Shown one piece after another: positions 32,377 to 39,644 of a DNA stretch of 39,644 nucleotides. Source of the stretch: an uncultured Eubacteriales bacterium (GTDB lineage Bacteria; Bacillota; Clostridia; Christensenellales; Borkfalkiaceae); the NCBI GenBank assembly GCA_900545325.1, contig UQZE01000003.1:1-39644 (forward strand). Reading direction: 5' to 3'. Both the position numbers and the translations under genes were made by a program. Numbering within the stretch: position 1 is the stretch's first letter; every line of letters begins with the position of its first letter. The notes under the pieces are model-generated. The model was not told the DNA's origin and did no database searches. It was given only the letters and a program-made list of their open reading frames with translations.

Positions 32377-33594
32377 TTATTTCACGATCGTGGAAACGAC
32401 GCCCGAACCGACCGTTCTGCCGCCTTCGCGGATAGCGAAACGCAGACCTTCTTCCATAGCGATCGGCGTGATCAGCTTAACGTCGATTTTAACGTTGTCG
32501 CCGGGCATAACCATTTCAACGCCTTCGGGAAGGGTGATCGAACCGGTAACGTCCGTCGTTCTGAAATAGAACTGAGGACGATAGTTGTTGAAGAACGGCG
32601 TATGACGGCCGCCTTCTTCCTTGGTCAGAACGTAGACCTGGCCGGTGAATTCCGTGTGGGGATGAACCGAACCGGGTTTCGCGATGACCTGGCCTCTTTC
32701 GATGTTCTTTCTGTCGATACCTCTGAGGAGCGCGCCGACGTTGTCGCCTGCCTGCGCTTCGTCAAGCAGTTTTCTGAACATTTCGAGACCCGTGATGACC
32801 GTAGCCGTGGGCTTTTCTTTCAGGCCGACGATTTCAGCGGGATCGCCGACTTTCGCAACGCCTCTCTCAACACGGCCGGTAGCGACGGTGCCGCGGCCGC
32901 TGATGGTGAAGACGTCTTCAACCGGCAGCAGGAAGGGCTTGTTCGCTTCTCTTTCCGGAGTGGGGATATATTCGTCGATCGCGTTCATCAGCTCTCTGAT
33001 GCACTCGGTCTCCGCAGCGGTCTTGACTTCGTCGTCGGAATGCGACTGCGCATATTCGAGCGCTTTCAGAGCCGAACCCTTGATGATCGGGGTGTCGTCG
33101 CCGGGGAAACCGTATTCCGTGAGCAGTTCGCGCACTTCCATTTCGACGAGTTCGAGAAGTTCGGGATCGTCGAGCTGATCGCACTTATTCAGGAAAACGA
33201 CGATCTTGGGAACGCCGACCTGACGGGCGAGCAGAATGTGCTCTCTGGTCTGCGGCATCGGGCCGTCCGTCGCCGCAACGACGAGGATCGCGCCGTCCAT
33301 CTGCGCGGCACCCGTGATCATGTTCTTGACATAGTCCGCGTGGCCCGGACAGTCAACGTGCGCATAGTGGCGCTTGTCCGTCTGATATTCGACGTGCGAG
33401 GTGTTGATTGTGATGCCTCTTGCCTTTTCTTCCGGCGCCTTGTCGATTTCGTCATATTTCATCTTCTGCGCCTGACCGTTCGCCGCCATGACCATCGTGA
33501 TCGCCGCGGTCAGAGTCGTCTTGCCGTGGTCAACGTGGCCGATGGTGCCGATGTTAACGTGCGGTTTGCTTCTGTCAAATTTAGCCTTTGCCAT
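32377..33594 (-). CDS. tuf: Elongation factor Tu
   Basis: This encodes 405 residues from ATG 33594 (MAKAKFDRSKPHVNIGTIG), with GGAGG 8 nt upstream. GTPase motifs are intact: GHVDHGKT (19-26), DCPGHADY (switch II) and NKCD. Domains II and III follow, with TGRVERG, GDNVGALLRGI and the closing EGGRTVGSGVVSTIVK. It delivers aminoacyl-tRNA to the ribosome. It ends the str cluster but has a recognisable promoter in the 112-bp gap after fusA. Length is slightly above the usual 394-400. Confidence 0.98.
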   Translation of the reverse strand: MAKAKFDRSKPHVNIGTIGHVDHGKTTLTAAITMVMAANGQAQKMKYDEIDKAPEEKARGITINTSHVEYQTDKRHYAHVDCPGHADYVKNMITGAAQMDGAILVVAATDGPMPQTREHILLARQVGVPKIVVFLNKCDQLDDPELLELVEMEVRELLTEYGFPGDDTPIIKGSALKALEYAQSHSDDEVKTAAETECIRELMNAIDEYIPTPEREANKPFLLPVEDVFTISGRGTVATGRVERGVAKVGDPAEIVGLKEKPTATVITGLEMFRKLLDEAQAGDNVGALLRGIDRKNIERGQVIAKPGSVHPHTEFTGQVYVLTKEEGGRHTPFFNNYRPQFYFRTTDVTGSITLPEGVEMVMPGDNVKIDVKLITPIAMEEGLRFAIREGGRTVGSGVVSTIVK

Positions 33595-33663
33595 TCTTGT
33601 TTCCTCCAAAATTTTTGATTGTTTTTTATTTTTTTAAATAGTTTCCGATATAAACTTATATCT

Positions 33664-33692
33664 ATTGTACAATGACTTTGAAAAAAAGTCAA
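33664..33692 (-). promoter_or_regulatory. Separate promoter of tuf
   Basis: Leftward TTGACT (33692-33687), 17 bp and TACAAT (33669-33664). The -35 and spacer also form the 7-bp inverted repeat TGACTTT/AAAGTCA, which may act as a weak end for the fusA transcript. Confidence 0.65.
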
Positions 33693-33706
33693 CAATAAAT
33701 CGCGTT

Positions 33707-35776
33707 TTATGCTTTTTTGCCGATAATCTTTTCGGCTACGGACTTGGGAACTTCCGCGTAGTGATCGAACTGCATGGTGTAGTTGCCGCGTCCCTGCGTT
33801 CTGCTTCTCAGATCGGTGGCGTACCCGAACATTTCGGACAGCGGAATATGCGCGTCGATGACCTTGATGCCGTTGCGGTCGTCCGTGCCCTGAATGATGC
33901 CTCTTCTCGCGGTAACGTTGCCCATCAGATCGCCGAAGTAGGTGTCGGGCGTGGTGATCTCGACTTTCATGATCGGTTCGAGCAGTACGGATTTAGCCTT
34001 CTGCAGACCGTCTTTCAAAGCCATGGAACCTGCGATTTTGAACGCCATTTCCGAAGAGTCTACGTCATGATAGCTGCCGTCGTAAACGGTAACTTTGAAG
34101 TCCACGACTTCGAAACCCGCCAGAATACCGTTTTTGGCCGCTTCCTGTATCCCCTTGTTGATCGGCTGGATATATTCTTTGGGAATGCTGCCGCCCACCG
34201 TTTCGTCCACGAATTCGTAACCCTTGCCGGGTTCCTGCGGTTCGAGGCGGATTTTACAATGACCGTACTGGCCGTGTCCGCCGCTCTGCCGTTTGAACAA
34301 GCCTTCGGCTTCGACCGCCTGGCGAATGGTTTCCTTATAAGCGACCTGCGGCGCGCCGACGTTGGCCTCCACGCGGAATTCTCTCAAAAGCCTGTCCACG
34401 ATGATCTCGAGGTGCAGCTCGCCCATGCCCGCGATAATGGTCTGGCCCGTTTCCTGATCGGTATAGGTCTTGAAAGTCGGGTCTTCTTCCGCGAGTTTCG
34501 CGAGCGCGAGGCCCATCTTTTCCTGTCCCTGTTTTGTCTTGGGTTCGATTGCGACTCTGATGACCGGTTCGGGGAATTCCATCTGTTCGAGAATGATCGG
34601 ATGATTTTCGTCGCAGAGCGTATCGCCCGTGGTGGTCTCTTTCAGACCGACGATGGCGCAGATGTCGCCCGCGCGGATCTCGTCGATATCCTCGCGGTGA
34701 TTCGCGTGCATTTTGAGCAGTCTGCCCACGCGCTCTTTCTTGCCCTTCGTGCTGTTATATACGTAAGAACCCGTTTTGAGAACGCCCGAATAAGCGCGGA
34801 AGAACGCGAGCTTGCCGACGTACGGGTCGGCCGCGATTTTGAACGCGAGGCCGGCGAACGGTTCGTCGTCCGAAGTCTTTCTCTCTTCCTCTTCGCCCTT
34901 CATGTTCACGCCTTTCACGTGGTCTACGTCCACAGGGCTGGGCAGATAGTCTACGATGGCGTCGAGCAGGTTTTGCACGCCCTTGTTGCGGTAACTCGAA
35001 CCGCAGAGGACGGGCGTTACTTTCATGGCGATGGTCGCCTTTCTCAGTCCCTTTTTGATGTCCTCGACGGAGAGATCTCCCTCCTCGAAGAATTTTTCCA
35101 TCAAGGCGTCGTCCGCTTCCGCCGCCGCTTCCACAACCGCCGCGCGGGCTTCCTCCACCGCGTCCTTCATATCGGCGGGAACTTCGGTGAATTCTATCTC
35201 CTTGCCGAGATTGTCCTTATATATTTCCGCCTTGCGCTCGATTACGTCCACGATGCCGACGAAAGTATCTTCTTTGCCGATGGGCAGAACGATGGGCAGA
35301 GGATTGGTCTTGAGCCTGTCCTTCATCATGTGCACGGCGTTTTCGAAGTTAGCGCCGTTGATGTCCATCTTATTGATATACGCGATACGGGGAACCTTGT
35401 ACTTGTCCGCCTGTCTCCAGACGGTCTCGCTCTGCGGTTCCACGCCGCCCTTGGCACAGAACGTAGCCACCGCGCCATCGAGAACGCGGAGCGAACGTTC
35501 GACTTCTACCGTGAAGTCGACGTGTCCCGGCGTGTCGATGATGTTGATGCAATGACCTTTCCACTGGCAGGTCGTGGCGGCGCTGGTGATGGTGATGCCG
35601 CGCTCCTGTTCCTGAACCATCCAGTCCATGGTAGCCGCACCCTCATGCGTTTCGCCGAGCTTGTGCGTTTTTCCCGTATAGAACAGAATTCTCTCGGTAG
35701 TCGTCGTCTTGCCGGCGTCGATATGCGCCATGATGCCGATGTTTCTGGTAACTTCCAAACTGAATTCTCTTGGCAT
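33707..35776 (-). CDS. fusA: Elongation factor G
   Basis: This encodes 689 residues; AAGGAG lies 5 nt before ATG 35776. The GTPase domain has AHIDAGKTTTTERIL, DTPGHVDF and NKMD. Domain II, domain III (GMGELHLEII), domain IV (YKETIRQAVEAEGLFKRQSG, HGQYGHCKI) and domain V (MKVEITTPDTYFGDLMGNVT) follow in normal order. It drives ribosomal translocation. It begins 9 nt after rpsG, in the same operon. Confidence 0.98.
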   Translation of the reverse strand: MPREFSLEVTRNIGIMAHIDAGKTTTTERILFYTGKTHKLGETHEGAATMDWMVQEQERGITITSAATTCQWKGHCINIIDTPGHVDFTVEVERSLRVLDGAVATFCAKGGVEPQSETVWRQADKYKVPRIAYINKMDINGANFENAVHMMKDRLKTNPLPIVLPIGKEDTFVGIVDVIERKAEIYKDNLGKEIEFTEVPADMKDAVEEARAAVVEAAAEADDALMEKFFEEGDLSVEDIKKGLRKATIAMKVTPVLCGSSYRNKGVQNLLDAIVDYLPSPVDVDHVKGVNMKGEEEERKTSDDEPFAGLAFKIAADPYVGKLAFFRAYSGVLKTGSYVYNSTKGKKERVGRLLKMHANHREDIDEIRAGDICAIVGLKETTTGDTLCDENHPIILEQMEFPEPVIRVAIEPKTKQGQEKMGLALAKLAEEDPTFKTYTDQETGQTIIAGMGELHLEIIVDRLLREFRVEANVGAPQVAYKETIRQAVEAEGLFKRQSGGHGQYGHCKIRLEPQEPGKGYEFVDETVGGSIPKEYIQPINKGIQEAAKNGILAGFEVVDFKVTVYDGSYHDVDSSEMAFKIAGSMALKDGLQKAKSVLLEPIMKVEITTPDTYFGDLMGNVTARRGIIQGTDDRNGIKVIDAHIPLSEMFGYATDLRSRTQGRGNYTMQFDHYAEVPKSVAEKIIGKKA

Positions 35777-35785
35777 ATCTGCTCC

Positions 35786-36256
35786 TTAGAATCTGTAGTG
35801 CGCGAAAGCCCTGTTCGCCTCCGCCATCCTGTGCGTGTCTTCCTTTTTCTTTACGGCCGAACCCGTGTTGTTGTAAGCGTCCATCAGTTCGCCCGCAAGT
35901 TTGTCGCACATATCCCTTTCGCTTCTCTTGCGCGCCGCGGCGACCAGCCAGCGGATGGCGAGAGTCTGCCTTCTTTCCGCCCTGATCTCGATAGGCACCT
36001 GGTAGTTGGCGCCGCCCACTCTTCTCGCCTTGACTTCGACCATCGGCATGATGTTGTTGATGGCCTGGTTGAAGATTTCCAGCGGTTCCTGGCCCAACTT
36101 GGCGGACATCTTGTTGAAAGCATCGTACACAATGCCCTGCGCGATGCCCTTTTTACCGTCCAGCATGACCTGGTTGATGACCTTGGTCACGACCTTGCTG
36201 TTGTATACGGGATCGGGTAACACGTCCCTCTTGGGGATATTCCCTCTTCTTGGCAT
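35786..36256 (-). CDS. rpsG: Ribosomal protein S7
   Basis: This encodes 156 residues, the standard length. ATG 36256 has AAAGGAG 10 nt upstream. Typical sequences are MPRRGNIPKRDVLPDP, VINQVMLDGKKGIAQ, GGANYQVPIEIRAERRQTLA, and the C-terminal RMAEANRAFAHYRF. S7 starts assembly of the small-subunit head by binding the 3' domain of 16S rRNA. In Escherichia coli it also represses its operon by binding the rpsL-rpsG spacer. Confidence 0.98.
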   Translation of the reverse strand: MPRRGNIPKRDVLPDPVYNSKVVTKVINQVMLDGKKGIAQGIVYDAFNKMSAKLGQEPLEIFNQAINNIMPMVEVKARRVGGANYQVPIEIRAERRQTLAIRWLVAAARKRSERDMCDKLAGELMDAYNNTGSAVKKKEDTHRMAEANRAFAHYRF

Positions 36257-36442
36257 AATCGTATTTCTCCTTTAAATTTTTTTGCCTTAAACGAATTTAA
36301 GGACTTGGGTTGCCCAAAAATACAGCCGTCGCTCACAGCCGCCCTGCGGCCGGCGAAACCTTCTGCTTTGCAGCATACTGCCTACTTTCGCGCGGATCCT
36401 TCTTTTGAATTCCGAAACTAAGCAGGTTTTAAGTTGTTGAAC
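36257..36442 (-). other. rpsL-rpsG spacer, possible S7 control region
   Basis: This 186-bp transcribed spacer is long for a tight ribosomal operon and contains GC-rich inverted segments (GCTGCAAAGCAG, GCCGGCCGCAGGGCGGC read leftward). An S7-binding regulatory RNA is known from this position in Escherichia coli. No specific match was established here. Confidence 0.3.
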
Positions 36443-36814
36443 TTATTTCTTTTTCTTCGCGCCGTATTTGGATCTCGCCTGGCCGCGCTTTGCAACGCCC
36501 GCCGTATCCAGTGCGCCGCGGATGATGTGGTACCGAACGCCCGGCAAGTCTCTGACTCTGCCGCCGCGGATCAGCACCGAGCTGTGCTCCTGCAGGTTAT
36601 GACCTTCGCCGGGGATGTACACGACACCTTCCTGCTTGTTGGTCAAACGCACCCTCGCAATCTTTCTCAGAGCCGAATTCGGTTTTTTAGGCGTGGTCGT
36701 GGTTACCGAAAGGCACACGCCGCGCTTCTGCGGACATCCTTCCATGATCGGAGTCTTGGATTTGAACGCCCTCTGCTCTCTGCCCTGTCTGATTAACTGG
36801 TTGATTGTTGGCAT
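36443..36814 (-). CDS. rpsL: Ribosomal protein S12
   Basis: This encodes 123 residues from ATG 36814 (MPTINQLIRQGREQ); AAGGAGG lies 7 nt upstream. Conserved decoding-centre segments TTTTPKKPNSALRKIARV and GGRVRDLPGVRYHIIRG are present and show no streptomycin-resistance-type change at the PKKPNS lysines. It is the first gene of the str operon and follows rpoC after 203 bp. The L7Ae-like gene found between rpoC and rpsL in many Firmicutes is absent. Confidence 0.98.
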   Translation of the reverse strand: MPTINQLIRQGREQRAFKSKTPIMEGCPQKRGVCLSVTTTTPKKPNSALRKIARVRLTNKQEGVVYIPGEGHNLQEHSSVLIRGGRVRDLPGVRYHIIRGALDTAGVAKRGQARSKYGAKKKK

Positions 36815-36910
36815 TTGTTTACCTCCTTGAAGTTTTCGGATATTCAAAAAACGGACTTTCCCGTTTAAAGAAGCGTTTTTCCGCGGATCTCGAAAAATCC
36901 GCCGTCGATT

Positions 36911-36939
36911 ATTTTATCACGTATTGCGGGTTAAGTCAA
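36911..36939 (-). promoter_or_regulatory. Promoter of the rpsL-rpsG-fusA operon
   Basis: Leftward TTGACT (36939-36934), 17 bp and TAAAAT (36916-36911). The leader of about 90 nt can form a small hairpin (GCGGAT/ATCCGC, 36883-36902). Confidence 0.7.
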
Positions 36940-37017
36940 ACAAAACTCTGCCGTTTTTGTCTTGCTGCCCTTCGACGGACGGCAAAAAACGGTTTTTTCG
37001 GCTTGTTTTCCGCCTTG

Positions 37018-39644
<2,627 letters not shown>

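Noticed and set aside
33665..36220. 851-codon rightward open frame opposite fusA and rpsG
   Set aside because: It is the mirror of highly conserved EF-G and S7 coding sequence; strong codon bias keeps the antisense frame free of stops. It has no ribosome site and matches no family.

Overview
Organism and overall picture. This looks like a chromosomal piece of a Gram-positive, probably gut-dwelling member of the Clostridia. The evidence is strong GGAGG ribosome sites, lipoprotein signal peptides instead of outer-membrane proteins, BspA-type leucine-rich-repeat lipoproteins, an HU protein, a SpoIIQ-like LytM protein and the Firmicutes order rpoC-rpsL-rpsG-fusA-tuf. The genus cannot be told from the sequence; an uncultured Christensenellales-like lineage would fit but is only a guess.

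Region 1 (1-13.8 kb): a glycan-use locus. A seven-gene operon reads leftward from 11372 and runs off the window at base 1. It encodes two sugar ABC permeases, a solute-binding lipoprotein, two GH123-like (DUF4091) glycoside hydrolases and two sandwich-domain lipoproteins. One hydrolase has no signal peptide and the other is a lipoprotein. An AraC-type regulator is divergent from the operon, and the two promoters are interleaved in about 45 bp. A GH1 beta-glycosidase converges on the regulator and has its own promoter. No transporter ATPase is encoded here.

Region 2 (13.8-20.2 kb): a patchwork of mobile DNA. It holds an IS30-type element with perfect 20-bp ends but a dead transposase, a serine recombinase that has lost its catalytic half, a sigma-like regulator, a 450-nt structured leader with two tiny overlapping ORFs, a small TnpW-like protein, one intact large serine recombinase, a second recombinase without its catalytic half, and the first few codons of a third. 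The right edge cuts into an LRR lipoprotein gene.

Region 3 (20.2-32.2 kb): more GC-rich chromosomal genes. It holds two LRR lipoproteins, an M1-type metallopeptidase lipoprotein, an Rrf2 regulator with an adjacent NAD(P)-binding protein (a ywnA-ywnB-like pair sharing three copies of one palindrome), a SpoIIQ-like LytM protein with a small membrane protein, an AT-rich methyltransferase, cardiolipin synthase followed by a glycerol-1-phosphate-dehydrogenase-like protein that seems to lack its active-site residues, and HU.

Region 4 (32.3-39.6 kb): the core translation/transcription block, all leftward: rpoC (5' end outside the window), rpsL, rpsG, fusA and tuf. Recognisable promoters lie before rpsL and before tuf.

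No rRNA, tRNA or CRISPR array was seen.
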